The notes beneath the pieces were generated by a model that saw only the letters and a program-made list of their open reading frames with translations, made no database searches and was not told where the DNA came from. From Citricoccus sp. CH26A (GTDB taxonomy: Bacteria > Actinomycetota > Actinomycetes > Actinomycetales > Micrococcaceae): DNA of 64,000 nucleotides. Position 1 is the first letter of the stretch; every line of letters begins with the position of its first letter. The stretch covers positions 1-64,000 of the forward strand of contig NZ_AFXQ01000009.1 of the NCBI RefSeq assembly GCF_000224415.1, given 5' to 3'. Below are positions 34,924-43,849 of this stretch, in pieces. The position numbers and the translations under genes are program-made.

Positions 34924-35874
34924 GTGGACCTGCGCCAGATGCGCTACTTCGTGGCCGTCGCCGAGGAACGGCACTTCGGTCGCGCCGCCGACCGCCTGCA
35001 CATGGCCCAGCCTCCGCTGTCCCAGCAGATCAAGCAGCTCGAGGCCAGTCTCGGGACGCAGCTGCTCGAGCGCACCACCCGCAAGGTCGACCTGACCGAG
35101 GCCGGCCGCCTCATGCTCGAGCGCGCCCGCCAGATCCTGGCGGACGTCGAATCCCTCAAGAAGGACGTCCAGGAGGTGGGGGCCGGGGCCGCGGGCGTGC
35201 TGCGCATCGGGTTCGTCGGCTCGGCCACCTACCGGGTGATGCCGGCCGTCGTCCAGCTGGCCCGCCAGGAGCTGCCCGGCGTGCGGCTGCACGTGATGGG
35301 GGAGATGCTGACCCCGAACATCGAGCAGGGCCTGCTGGAGAACCGCCTCGACGTGGCGGTGCTGCGGCCCCCGGTCCAGTCCGCCGAGATCGTGCTGGAC
35401 CCGCTGGAGGGCGACTCGCTGGTCGTCGCGCTGCCCCCCGCGCATCCGCTGGCCGCCGGCAGTGGCCCCCTGACGCTGTCGGAGCTGGCCGGGGAGGAGT
35501 TCGTGGGATACCCGCCGGCCTCCGCCGTCGCCACCGTGTCCTTCGAGGCCTGCCGGCAGGCCGGTTTCCGGCCGCGCGTCGTGCAGGAGGCCACCGAGAC
35601 CTCCACCCTGCTGGCCTTCGTGGGCGCGGGCATGGGGCTGGCCCTGGTGCCCGACGGCGCCCGCCGCGCCACCTCCGCCTCGCCCGTCGTGTACCGCGAA
35701 CTCACCGAGGGGCCCGAGGTCGGCCTGGCCCTGGCCTGGAAGCGGGGGAGCCGGTCGCTACTCATCCCGGGTTTCCGGGCCCTCGCCCATCGGGCCGTGG
35801 AGCAGGTCCGGCGGTCCCCGGCGAACCAGCAGACCGCCCCGTCATCCCACCCAGTCGCCGAGGAGGCACCATGA
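34924..35874 (+). CDS. LysR-type regulator of the cat genes (CatR/BenM-like)
   Basis: A 316-residue regulator. The N-terminal helix-turn-helix reads LRQMRYFVAVAEERHFGRAA ... QPPLSQQIKQLEASLG, and the C-terminal effector domain starts near VLRIGFVGSATYRVMP. I chose GTG 34924 because the near-perfect ribosome site AAAGGAGG lies four bases before it; the ATG at 34900 would overlap this site. Its stop overlaps the catB start (ATGA), so regulator and enzymes are made from one mRNA. By family, cis,cis-muconate would be the effector. Confidence 0.88.
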   Translation: MDLRQMRYFVAVAEERHFGRAADRLHMAQPPLSQQIKQLEASLGTQLLERTTRKVDLTEAGRLMLERARQILADVESLKKDVQEVGAGAAGVLRIGFVGSATYRVMPAVVQLARQELPGVRLHVMGEMLTPNIEQGLLENRLDVAVLRPPVQSAEIVLDPLEGDSLVVALPPAHPLAAGSGPLTLSELAGEEFVGYPPASAVATVSFEACRQAGFRPRVVQEATETSTLLAFVGAGMGLALVPDGARRATSASPVVYRELTEGPEVGLALAWKRGSRSLLIPGFRALAHRAVEQVRRSPANQQTAPSSHPVAEEAP

Positions 35875-36974
35875 AGATCACCGGCATCGAGGCCATTCCC
35901 TACGCCATCCCGTACACCCATCCACTGAAGTTCGCCTCCGGGGCGGTGGAGACGGCGGACCATGTCCTGGTGCGGATCCACACGGACGAGGGCCTGGTCG
36001 GCGTGGCGGATGCCCCGCCGCGGCCCTACACCTACGGCGAGACCCAGGTGTCCATCAAGAACGTGGTGGAGGAGATCTTCGCCCCCCAGGTGATCGGGCT
36101 GGACCCCTTCGACCGGGAGAAGGTCCACGCCGTCATGCGCCGGACCGTCAACAACCAGGTGGCCAAGGGCACCGTGGACATCGCCCTGTGGGACCTGGCC
36201 GGCAAGGCCCTGGGGATGCCGGTGCACAAGATGCTGGGGGGCTGGACGGACTCGATGCGCGTCAGCCACATGCTCGGTTTCCGGCCGGCGCAGGAGCTGC
36301 TCGAGGAGGCCCAGCGGTTCGGCGAGGAGTACGGCATCACCACGTTCAAGCTCAAGGTCGGCCGGCGCCCCCTGGCCCTCGACATCGAGGCCTGCCACGT
36401 GTTGCGGGACGGACTGGGGGGCGACGTCGAGATCTACCTGGACGCCAATCGCGGCTGGACGGCCAACGAGGCCTTGCAGGTGCTCGAGGGGACGGCCGGG
36501 CTCGGGCTGACCCTGCTCGAGGAGCCCTGTGACGCGAAGGAGGCCATGAGCCGGCGCCGCCTCGTGGAGAAGTCCCCGATCCCCGTGGTGGGCGACGAGT
36601 CCGTGCCGACGGCCGGGGACGCGTCCCGCGAGCTGCTCTCCGGCGGCTGCAACGCCATCTGCATCAAGACGGCACGATCCGGTTTCACCGAGGCCACCGA
36701 GATCCTCGGGCTGTGCACCGGCCTGGGCGTGGACGTGACGATGGGCAACCAGATCGACACGCAGGTCGGCTCCCTGGCCACCGTCACCTTCGGTGCTGCC
36801 CACGAGGCCACCTCGCGCCGGGCCGGTGAGCTGTCCAACTTCCTGGACATGAGCGACGACCTGCTGGCCGAGCCGATCGCGATCACGGACGGCCGGATCG
36901 CGGTGCGGGACCTGCCCGGTGTCGGGGCCGAGATCGACGACGAGAAGCTCAGCACCTACCGCACCGACCGCTAG
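35871..36974 (+). CDS. catB: Muconate cycloisomerase
   Basis: Converts cis,cis-muconate to muconolactone in catechol ortho cleavage. It is an enolase-superfamily protein of 367 residues. The catalytic Lys pair is in TFKLKVG (Lys160/162), metal ligands are Asp191 in YLDANRGW, Glu217 or Glu218 in LLEEPCD, and Asp242 in VVGDES, and a further Lys is in ICIKTARSG. AGGAGG precedes the ATG. It is coupled to lysR upstream and followed by catA after 155 bases. A role on another lactone cannot be excluded, but the catA neighbour supports the name. Confidence 0.9.
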   Translation: MKITGIEAIPYAIPYTHPLKFASGAVETADHVLVRIHTDEGLVGVADAPPRPYTYGETQVSIKNVVEEIFAPQVIGLDPFDREKVHAVMRRTVNNQVAKGTVDIALWDLAGKALGMPVHKMLGGWTDSMRVSHMLGFRPAQELLEEAQRFGEEYGITTFKLKVGRRPLALDIEACHVLRDGLGGDVEIYLDANRGWTANEALQVLEGTAGLGLTLLEEPCDAKEAMSRRRLVEKSPIPVVGDESVPTAGDASRELLSGGCNAICIKTARSGFTEATEILGLCTGLGVDVTMGNQIDTQVGSLATVTFGAAHEATSRRAGELSNFLDMSDDLLAEPIAITDGRIAVRDLPGVGAEIDDEKLSTYRTDR

Positions 36975-37129
36975 TCAGCCGGATTCGGACTCCTGGCGTC
37001 TCAATAACGACGCAAACAGACTTTCCGCTTGATCCGCGCCATCCATAGGCTGGACGCAACAATGTGACCGGCAGCACGGCGCGGACGACTTGATCCCCAC
37101 CACCGATGCACCACCATGAAGGAGAAACC

Positions 37130-38020
37130 ATGACCCCCCAGGAGCAAGCCACCGCAGCCGCCTCCGGCGCCGCGGCCACCGACCGGTTCCGCCAGTCCGG
37201 GAAGACCGCGGCGGTCGAGGCCGATCAGGCCCGTGTCAACGAACTGGCCTCGGCCCTCGTGCAGGCCGCCAACGACATCATCCTCGAGAAGAAGGTCACC
37301 TACCCCGAGTTCAACGCCCTCAAGGCCTGGCTGATCAAGGTGGGCGAGGACGGCGAGTGGCCGCTGTTCCTGGACGTGTGGCTGGAGCACTCCGTGGAGG
37401 AGGTCGCCACGGAGCACCGTGAGGGCAACAAGGGCTCCATCGAGGGGCCGTACTACATCCCGGACGCCCCGCGCCACGAGACCGGCAAGGGCAAGCCCGC
37501 CACCATCGACATGCGCCCGGACGAGAAGGGCACCATGATGCTCTTCCAGGGCCAGGTCACCAGCACCGAGGGCAAGCCCCTGCCGAACGCCAAGATCGAG
37601 CTGTGGCACGCGGACGAGGACGGCTTCTACGCCCAGTTCGCACCCGGCATCCCGGACTGGAACCTGCGCGGCACCTTCATCGCCGACGAGGAGGGCTACT
37701 TCGCGATCCGGTCCCTGCAGCCGGCCCCGTACCAGATCCCGACCGACGGCGCCTGCGGCCAGCTGATCGCCGCCGCCGGCTGGCACGCCTGGCGGCCCGC
37801 GCACCTGCACCTGAAGGTCTCGGCCCCCGGCCACGAGCTGCTGACCGCCCAGCTGTACTTCCCGGGTGATCCGCACAACGAGGACGACATCGCCACCGCG
37901 GTGAAGCCTGAGCTGATGCTCGACCCGAAGCCGGCCGCGGACGGCGACGGCGTCCAGGTCGACTACGACTTCGTCCTGGATCCCGTCTCGGACGAGACCC
38001 CGGCGCACCTGCGCGTCTGA
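37130..38020 (+). CDS. catA: Catechol 1,2-dioxygenase (intradiol)
   Basis: Opens the catechol ring between the hydroxyls to cis,cis-muconate. It has 296 residues with an N-terminal helical linker domain (to about 100) and the beta-sandwich catalytic domain. Iron(III) ligands are Tyr167 (DGFYAQF), Tyr201 (PAPYQIP), His225 and His227 (RPAHLHLKV). Hydroxyquinol or chlorocatechol dioxygenase activity is possible, but the CatB neighbour favours catechol. AAGGAG lies before the chosen ATG. A TAGGCT -10-like box is at 37046-37051. A strong hairpin follows. Confidence 0.92.
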   Translation: MTPQEQATAAASGAAATDRFRQSGKTAAVEADQARVNELASALVQAANDIILEKKVTYPEFNALKAWLIKVGEDGEWPLFLDVWLEHSVEEVATEHREGNKGSIEGPYYIPDAPRHETGKGKPATIDMRPDEKGTMMLFQGQVTSTEGKPLPNAKIELWHADEDGFYAQFAPGIPDWNLRGTFIADEEGYFAIRSLQPAPYQIPTDGACGQLIAAAGWHAWRPAHLHLKVSAPGHELLTAQLYFPGDPHNEDDIATAVKPELMLDPKPAADGDGVQVDYDFVLDPVSDETPAHLRV

Positions 38021-38085
38021 TACTGCGGAACGGGAGGACCGGCGTCGCCGTGAGGTGACGCCGGGAACCCGGTTCCGGGAACGGG

Positions 38086-38116
38086 AGGCCCCGCAGGCCT
38101 GTGGCCTGCGGGGCCT
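38086..38116. terminator. Hairpin terminator between catA and the UDG-like gene
   Basis: Perfect 14-bp stem AGGCCCCGCAGGCC with a TGT loop. It can stop transcription from both convergent genes. Confidence 0.75.
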
Positions 38117-38126
38117 TGTCGTGGGG

Positions 38127-38765
38127 TCAGTTCCCCGAGACGAGCGGGCGGATGCCGCACAGCCGCATGGCCTGCGCGTAGGCCTCGGCCATCTGTTCCT
38201 CGGCCTCCTCCGGTGTCTGCTTCCTGGTCGCGGACTGGGCGTGGAGTGCCGGCAGGGGGAAGACCTTGATCGCCTTGCTGTCCAGGATGGTCCCACCGAT
38301 CGTGGCCGAAAAGGCCTTGATGAGCTTCTGGGCCTCCCCGCCATGGGCCATGATGGCCACGACCCGGGGAACCAGCTTGAGGAACCGGTTGAAGGGCTTC
38401 ACGCCCGCGGCGATCTGGTCCTTGGTGAGGTTGATCGCGAAGTCGTCCTGGGTCCAGGGGTGGACGGTCCACGGGACGGCATAGCGTGGTGCCAGTCCGG
38501 CGCCCTGGAAGACGCGGAGCAGGCGCTCGGAGGTGTCGTCGTCGTTCTCGTGGGAGAGGAACCCGGAGGCGGTGCCCGGCCCGGGGGCTGACGTGAGCAC
38601 GAGGATCCGGGCCTCGTCCACGTCGTATCCCGGGTCGACGTACGGTACGGGGCCCTTGTCGGGGTCCTTCAGCGACTCGCAGAGCTGGGTGATCGGGGCG
38701 ATGTTCTCCGCGTGCAGGTTGTTCTGGGCTTCAGTGACGTAGGCGGGATCGGACATTCGGCGCAT
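38127..38765 (-). CDS. Uracil-DNA glycosylase superfamily-like protein
   Basis: A 212-residue cytosolic protein. The motifs ARILVLTSAPGPGTASGFLS and DDTSERLLRVFQGAGL, followed by VPWTVHPW, match the uracil-DNA glycosylase fold (motif A region with a proline-glycine loop and the N-x-V-P-W-like strand). The conserved catalytic Asp/Asn seen in classic families is not obvious, so activity on uracil is uncertain. ATG 38765 is the first likely start; ATG 38756 is close behind. Upstream frame extension into the DUF3052 gene region is discounted. Confidence 0.65.
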   Translation of the reverse strand: MRRMSDPAYVTEAQNNLHAENIAPITQLCESLKDPDKGPVPYVDPGYDVDEARILVLTSAPGPGTASGFLSHENDDDTSERLLRVFQGAGLAPRYAVPWTVHPWTQDDFAINLTKDQIAAGVKPFNRFLKLVPRVVAIMAHGGEAQKLIKAFSATIGGTILDSKAIKVFPLPALHAQSATRKQTPEEAEEQMAEAYAQAMRLCGIRPLVSGN

Positions 38766-38887
38766 GGGTGCAGTTCCCTGAGTCGTCGGAGCGCGGACCG
38801 GCGAGTGCAGGCCAGCGTGCCCCCAGTCTACGAGTCGGCCAGGGGGCGTCCGCTGCGGGCCGCTGCGCCCGGTGGGGCGAACCGCCG

Positions 38888-39295
38888 CTACCGCGCCGGC
38901 GTGGTCTTGACGCGCACCGAGGACCACTCCCCGGACAGTGGGACGTTGGCGTTGAGCGTGTGCCCGCGCCCCTGGAGGTCCTTCCAGATGGAGTCCCGAT
39001 TGATGTCCGAGCGCCCGCCCTTGGGGTAGCCGATCCACAGCACCCGTGCGCCGAGGGCCGGCGCGAGCCAGTCGTCCAGGACGCCGTCCAGCGAGCGCTG
39101 GTCCTGGGCGAACAGCACGACGGCGGTGGCCTCGCCGATCTCCTGGGTCACGAGCACGTCCGCGGGCAGCGGGTCGAGCAGGGCGTGCAGGCCCTGGTGG
39201 CCCCCGCCCAGGTACAACACGTCTCCGGGCTTGATGAAGAGCTTCTGGGCCGTCGTCTTGGCGGGCATGGCGGGCTGGTTCGTCGTCTCGGCCAT
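38888..39295 (-). CDS. DUF3052-type small conserved protein
   Basis: A cytosolic protein of 135 residues with the pattern LFIKPGDVLYLGGGHQGLHAL ... VLFAQDQRSLDGVL ... ALGARVLWIGYPKGGRSD ... GEWSSVRVKT. This resembles the actinobacterial DUF3052 group, small alpha/beta proteins with no known activity. Its stop is 122 bases upstream of the UDG-like gene on the same strand. ATG 39295 is preceded by a close GGAG; a GTG at 39310 would add five residues. Confidence 0.65.
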   Translation of the reverse strand: MAETTNQPAMPAKTTAQKLFIKPGDVLYLGGGHQGLHALLDPLPADVLVTQEIGEATAVVLFAQDQRSLDGVLDDWLAPALGARVLWIGYPKGGRSDINRDSIWKDLQGRGHTLNANVPLSGEWSSVRVKTTPAR

Positions 39296-39409
39296 GGCTC
39301 CATTGTGCACCGGCTCTATGACGGACCGGAGTGCGGGGGGCTGGGGAGCCCGGGCGATGGCCTACGCTTCACCACGTCATCACGGTGGGGGCTGGGACAA
39401 GGGAGTCGC

Positions 39410-40672
39410 ATGTCAGGTACTGGATCAGGGGCCTCGGCAGCTGGAGGGTCGATGGCCACGAAGGTCATCGTCGGCGGGGTGATCACCACCATCGTGGTGG
39501 GCACCGTCGTCGCGGTGGCGCAGGCCTCCGGTGGGGACGGCCGCGATCAGGCCACCGTGGTGCGGGTCATCGACGGGGACACCATCGACGCGGAGGTGGG
39601 CGGGCGCACGGAGCGTATCCGGTTGCTCAACGTGGATACCCCGGAGACCAAGCACCCGCAGGAACCGGTCCAGTGCCTGGGGCCGGAGGCCACCGAGTAC
39701 CTGGAGTCGCTGCTGACGCCGGGGGACCGGATCGAGTTGGAGTACGACGTCGAGCGGACGGACCGGTACGACCGGACCCTGGCCGGGGTGTTCAAGGACG
39801 ACTCGCTCGTGAACGCGGACATCGCCGAGGCGGGCCTGGGCGTGGCCGTGCTCTACGAGCCGAACGACCGGTTCTACCAGGAGGTGCTCGACGCCCAGGA
39901 ACGTGCGCGGGAGGCAGGCCAGGGCCTGCACGATCCGGAGGTCGGCTGCACCCTGCCCGGCCTGGCCGCGGCCGCGCTGCCTCCGCTGGAGGACCTGCCG
40001 GCCGAGGTCCCGGTCGACGCCGCGGGCGTGGCCGCAGCCCTGGCAGCCGTGGCCCCGGTGATCGCCGGTGGCGTGGCCCTGGAGGGAGTCCTGGACCTCG
40101 TGGAGTCAGGCAAGCACGTGGTGCTGGCGAACGCCTACTCCGACTCGGCCCCGGACCTGCGCCGCGAGCTGACCGCCGCCCTGCCGGCGGCCGAGAAGTA
40201 CCGGGACCGGCTCGAGGCCCAGCAGGTGGAGATCCGTCAGGCGGAGGAAGCGCGCAAGGCCGAGGAGAAGCGTAAGGCGGAGGAGAAGCGTAAGGCGGAG
40301 GAGAAGCGTAAGGCTGAGGAGAAGCGCAAGGCTGAGGAGCAGCGTCAGGCTGAGGAACAGCGCAAGGCCGAGGAAAAGCGCCAGGCGGAGGAGAGACGCC
40401 AGGCGGAAGCGCGTCGGGCTGAGGACGCCAGGCAGGCTGAGCAGGCACGTCAGGCCGAGGTCGCGCGCCAAGCGGAGGAAAAGCGCCAGGCCGAGGTCGA
40501 GAGGAATCGCCAGCGGCAGCAGCCGCGCCCACCGCAACCGCCGCAGCCGAAACCCGCGGCGCCCCGTCAGCAGTCACCGGGCGGGGGCTACGGTACGGAC
40601 GCCGACTTCCCGGGGTACACGGGCCCGCGCTGCTACGCGCCGGGTGGCCAGGTCTGGCGGCCCTGCGGCTGA
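39410..40672 (+). CDS. Membrane-anchored thermonuclease (SNase) with KAEEKR helix and excalibur-like tail
   Basis: A 420-residue protein. One N-terminal membrane helix (about residues 15-38) is followed by a staphylococcal-nuclease domain (about 42-175). Catalytic residues appear as Arg in IRLLNVDTPETKHP, Glu in the same motif, and Arg in YDRTLAGVF. Residues about 275-365 form a highly charged repeated helix of KAEEKR/QAEEKR units. A Pro/Gln-rich linker follows, and the end (DADFPGYTGPRCYAPGGQVWRPCG) has Cys residues and resembles the excalibur-type ending in part. It probably hydrolyses extracellular nucleic acid at the cell surface. AAGGGAG precedes the ATG. Confidence 0.82.
   Translation: MSGTGSGASAAGGSMATKVIVGGVITTIVVGTVVAVAQASGGDGRDQATVVRVIDGDTIDAEVGGRTERIRLLNVDTPETKHPQEPVQCLGPEATEYLESLLTPGDRIELEYDVERTDRYDRTLAGVFKDDSLVNADIAEAGLGVAVLYEPNDRFYQEVLDAQERAREAGQGLHDPEVGCTLPGLAAAALPPLEDLPAEVPVDAAGVAAALAAVAPVIAGGVALEGVLDLVESGKHVVLANAYSDSAPDLRRELTAALPAAEKYRDRLEAQQVEIRQAEEARKAEEKRKAEEKRKAEEKRKAEEKRKAEEQRQAEEQRKAEEKRQAEERRQAEARRAEDARQAEQARQAEVARQAEEKRQAEVERNRQRQQPRPPQPPQPKPAAPRQQSPGGGYGTDADFPGYTGPRCYAPGGQVWRPCG
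40239..40508 (+). repeat. 18-bp in-frame tandem repeat coding KAEEKR units
   Basis: About 15 copies of an 18-base unit similar to AAGGCGGAGGAGAAGCGT inside the nuclease gene. The copies at about 40257-40330 are nearly identical in DNA, suggesting recent expansion; later copies have diverged. Copy number is likely to vary between strains. Confidence 0.8.
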
Positions 40673-40683
40673 CCGGCTGAAGG

Positions 40684-40732
40684 CGACGGCCCGGTACCGG
40701 CGCAGCGGTCCTGCACCGGTACCGGGCCGTCG
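40684..40732. terminator. Bidirectional hairpin terminator
   Basis: Perfect 17-bp stem CGACGGCCCGGTACCGG with a 15-base loop, between the nuclease gene and the convergent YihY gene. Confidence 0.7.
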
Positions 40733-40777
40733 GCGTGATGCCGGGCCCTGCCGGACCCTACCCCTCAGGACGGGGCA

Positions 40778-41896
40778 TCACGCCTTCGTGTCGTCCGACT
40801 CCCGGCCGTAGGTCAGCCGGAGGACGCGGCCGTCCGCCTCGAGCTGGTCACGAGCCTCCCGTGCCTTCTCCACCTTGTCCGTGCTGCGCGGCGGCAACTG
40901 GATCATCTCCTCCGCCTGGATGCCGGCCTGGAGCTGGCGGGCACGTTCCATCTCGGCGTCGATCTCGGCGCCGAGCAACAGGACGATGTTGAAGATCCAG
41001 AGTGCGAACAGCAGGGCCATCACGGTGCCGATGGCACCGTAGGAGCTGTAGCCGGCGAAGAAGCTGAAGTAGATGTACAGCGCCACGCCGGCGAGGCCGA
41101 TCCCGACGATCGCCACGATCGCACCGATGCTGACCCAGGTGAACTTGGGCTGCTTCACGATGGGCGTGAAGTAGTACAGGACGGCGATCATGGCGACCAC
41201 GAGGGCCAGGATGACGGGCCACTTCACCCAGGCCCAGATGGGCAGGAACGTCTGGGTGAGGAAGTTCAGGGCCCCGCCGAGGCCCAGTGGCTCGGCGATG
41301 GGGCCCAGCACGCCGGACACCAGCGGCTGGTTCAGCGCGAGTGAGACCAGGATGAGCACCACCCCGACGAGCAGGACCAGGGTGACCAGCAGCATGGACA
41401 CGACCTGCTTCACGAAGCCGCGCCCCTCCTCGACGCCGTAGATGGTGTTCATGCAGCGCGAGAAGGCCTTCACGTAGGCCGAGGACGACCACAGGGCGGT
41501 GGCGATACCGATGATCAGCGCGATCACGCCTCCGCTGGCCGAACTGGTCATCGTCTCCACCAGGTTGACCACCAGGCCCTGGTAGTCGGCGGGGACGTAC
41601 TGCTTGACCAGGTCTTCCACCAGGGCAGTGACGGTCTCCGCGTTGTTGGCCAGCACGAGCGTGATGATGGAGAAGATCGCCAGCAGTGCCGGGGCCAGTG
41701 ACAGGACCGTGTAGTAGGTCAGCATGGCGGCCAGGTCGGTGCCGCCGTCGGATCCGAACTCCTTGAGGGCCCGTTTGAGGGCGTATTTCCGGCTCGCGCC
41801 GTTCAGCTTCGGAGGACTGTCCGGCTTCTTGTCGCTGTCAGGCGCCGGGGCGTCGGCAGCCTCCAGTGTCGCGTCGATCGGGTCCTTGATGGGCAC
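40778..41896 (-). CDS. YihY/BrkB-family inner-membrane protein
   Basis: A 372-residue integral membrane protein with about six spans between residues 55 and 300. Typical stretches are DGGTDLAAMLTYYTVLSLAP at the first span, IALIIGIATALWSSSAYVKA, and SSYGAIGTVMALLFALWIFN near the last span. The hydrophilic C-terminus is charged. The family is called BrkB but was misnamed RNase BN; its role is unknown, probably in the envelope. GTG 41896 follows GAGAGGAC; the frame extends to 41932. Confidence 0.85.
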   Translation of the reverse strand: MPIKDPIDATLEAADAPAPDSDKKPDSPPKLNGASRKYALKRALKEFGSDGGTDLAAMLTYYTVLSLAPALLAIFSIITLVLANNAETVTALVEDLVKQYVPADYQGLVVNLVETMTSSASGGVIALIIGIATALWSSSAYVKAFSRCMNTIYGVEEGRGFVKQVVSMLLVTLVLLVGVVLILVSLALNQPLVSGVLGPIAEPLGLGGALNFLTQTFLPIWAWVKWPVILALVVAMIAVLYYFTPIVKQPKFTWVSIGAIVAIVGIGLAGVALYIYFSFFAGYSSYGAIGTVMALLFALWIFNIVLLLGAEIDAEMERARQLQAGIQAEEMIQLPPRSTDKVEKAREARDQLEADGRVLRLTYGRESDDTKA

Positions 41897-41986
41897 GGTA
41901 CGTCCTCTCGTTGTTCCATCGGTCCTCCACATCTAACCCACCCGTCCCCGGTAAAGTCGAGTCGTCGACCAGAAGGGAGCAGGCCG

Positions 41987-42667
41987 TTGGCGGGATCACT
42001 GACGCCCCGGGAAGGGGTGCTCGCGGGGATCCTGACCGCCACGGCCGGCTTCGTGGACGGCGTGGCCTTCATCCACCTCGGCGGGTACTTCGTGTCGTTC
42101 ATGTCCGGGAACTCGACCCGTGCAGGCGCCGACATCGCCCAGGGGGACCCGCTGGCCTGGGCGAAGGCCATGGGGCTCGTCGCGTTCTTCGTGGCCGGTG
42201 TGGTGGTGTCCTCCCTGGCCGTGCACCTGCGCTCCTCGAGAGGCGCCCGGCCGGAGCACGCCGGGCCCCGGTCGACCGCCGTCTGGGTGTCCATGGGGTT
42301 CCTGCTGCTCGCGGCCCTGATGTCCCTGGTCCCGGTGCTGCGGGTGGCCGTCCCTCCCGCGGTGGCTGCCGGCATGGGTGCCGTCAACGGAACCTTCACC
42401 CGGGGCGGCGAGGTGACGGTGGGACTGACCTATATGACGGGGACCCTGGTGAAGACCGGGCAGCACCTGGCGCTGGCCCTGACCGGGGGCAACCGGGTCG
42501 TCTGGCTGCGGTTCCTGGCCCTGTGGGCGGCGATCGCCCTCGGTTCCGCCATCGGTGCCTTCGCCTATCTCGCCTGGGGGCTGGGAGCCCTGTGGGTCGC
42601 CGTGGTCCTGCTGGCCGGGATCGCCGCGATGCTCGACCTCCGCCGGCACAGCGGCGCGGTGGACTAG
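41987..42667 (+). CDS. DUF1275 (YoaK) family membrane protein
   Basis: A 226-residue protein with six predicted spans, beginning LAGILTATAGFVDGVAFIHL and FVSFMSGNSTRAG, which are the signature of the DUF1275 family. The function is unknown; transport has been suggested for the family. It begins with a rare TTG start, supported by AAGGGAG 10 bases upstream. It lies 10 bases before the methylase gene and may be co-transcribed with it. Confidence 0.85.
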   Translation: MAGSLTPREGVLAGILTATAGFVDGVAFIHLGGYFVSFMSGNSTRAGADIAQGDPLAWAKAMGLVAFFVAGVVVSSLAVHLRSSRGARPEHAGPRSTAVWVSMGFLLLAALMSLVPVLRVAVPPAVAAGMGAVNGTFTRGGEVTVGLTYMTGTLVKTGQHLALALTGGNRVVWLRFLALWAAIALGSAIGAFAYLAWGLGALWVAVVLLAGIAAMLDLRRHSGAVD

Positions 42668-42677
42668 GTTCGAGGTC

Positions 42678-43802
42678 ATGATCAAGTACCTGGGCTCCAA
42701 GCGGGTCCTGGTGCCGGTCCTGGGGGCCATGGCGGAAGCGGCCGGGGCGCGCACCGCCGTCGACCTGTTCTCCGGGACCACCCGGGTGGCCCAGGAGTTC
42801 AAGCGGCGCGGCATCCACACCACGGCCGCGGACCGGGCCACCTACACCGGTGTGCTCGCCGACTGTTACATCGCCACCGACGCGCGGACCGTGGACCGCG
42901 AGCACCTCGCCGCGGTCCTCGCGGACCTCCAGGCCACGCCGCCGGCGCGCGGGTACGTCACCGAGACCTTCTGCGAGCAGGCGAGGTACTTCCAGCCCAA
43001 GAACGGGATGCGCATCGACGCGATCCGGCAGCGGATCGAGGACGAGCACGCGGGCACGGAGCTGTACCCCGTCCTGCTGACCTCGCTCCTGGAGGCCGCC
43101 GACCGGGTGGACTCCACCACCGGGATCCAGATGGCCTACCTGAAGGACTGGGCCCCCCGATCGGTCCGGGACCTGGAGCTGAGGGTGCCGGTGCTGCTGG
43201 ACGGGCCCGGGGCGTCGGTCACCGGGGACGTGATGCAGACCGTGGACGCCCTGCCGGCGGTGGACCTCTGCTACGTGGACCCGCCCTACAACCAGCATCG
43301 CTACTTCGCGAACTACCACGTGTGGGAGACCCTGGTCCGCTGGGACGCCCCGGACCACTACGGGGTGGCCTGCAAGCGGGTGGACGTGCGCGAGGACGAG
43401 ACCCGCAGCGTGTTCAACTCCCGGCGCACCATGCCGGCCGCGCTCGCGGACGTGCTGTCCCGGATCCGGGCGGAGACGGTGATCCTGTCCTACAACGACG
43501 AGTCCTGGATCACCGCCGGGCAGATGGCGGACATGCTCCGGGACGCCGGGCACGAGGCGGTCGAGGTCTTCGCCTTCGACTCGAAGCGGTACGTGGGGGC
43601 CCAGATCGGCATCCACAGCCCGGCGGGGAAGAAGGTGGGCGCGGTGTCCCACCTGCGCAACACGGAGTACGTGTTCGTGGCCGGCGGGGCACAGGCCGTC
43701 CGGGATGTCGCGGCCTCGCTCGCGGGCGGGGCCGACGGCCGGGGTTCCCGGGTTCTGGACCGCAGGGCGGCCGCCCTCGGTACGCTGTCCACAGACCTGT
43801 AG
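42678..43802 (+). CDS. Orphan DNA adenine methylase (D12 class)
   Basis: A 374-residue N6-adenine methyltransferase. It begins MIKYLGSKRVL, carries the AdoMet-binding motif AVDLFSGTTRVAQEFKRRG (about residues 27-45) and the catalytic DPPYN motif at 201-205 (VDLCYVDPPYNQHRY). A target-recognition region lies between them. No restriction endonuclease or specificity gene is nearby, so it is either a housekeeping/orphan methylase or a remnant of a type II system. AGG lies a few bases before the ATG. Confidence 0.85.
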   Translation: MIKYLGSKRVLVPVLGAMAEAAGARTAVDLFSGTTRVAQEFKRRGIHTTAADRATYTGVLADCYIATDARTVDREHLAAVLADLQATPPARGYVTETFCEQARYFQPKNGMRIDAIRQRIEDEHAGTELYPVLLTSLLEAADRVDSTTGIQMAYLKDWAPRSVRDLELRVPVLLDGPGASVTGDVMQTVDALPAVDLCYVDPPYNQHRYFANYHVWETLVRWDAPDHYGVACKRVDVREDETRSVFNSRRTMPAALADVLSRIRAETVILSYNDESWITAGQMADMLRDAGHEAVEVFAFDSKRYVGAQIGIHSPAGKKVGAVSHLRNTEYVFVAGGAQAVRDVAASLAGGADGRGSRVLDRRAAALGTLSTDL

Positions 43803-43849
43803 CGGCACCCGCCAGTTGAAGGGGCCGGCGCCGACGTCGAAAGGACGCC

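Noticed and set aside
38766-39038. N-terminal extension of the UDG-like protein over the DUF3052 gene
   Set aside because: The extra 91 residues are low-complexity and overlap the coding part of the neighbouring gene. The family-like sequence begins near the ATG at 38765.
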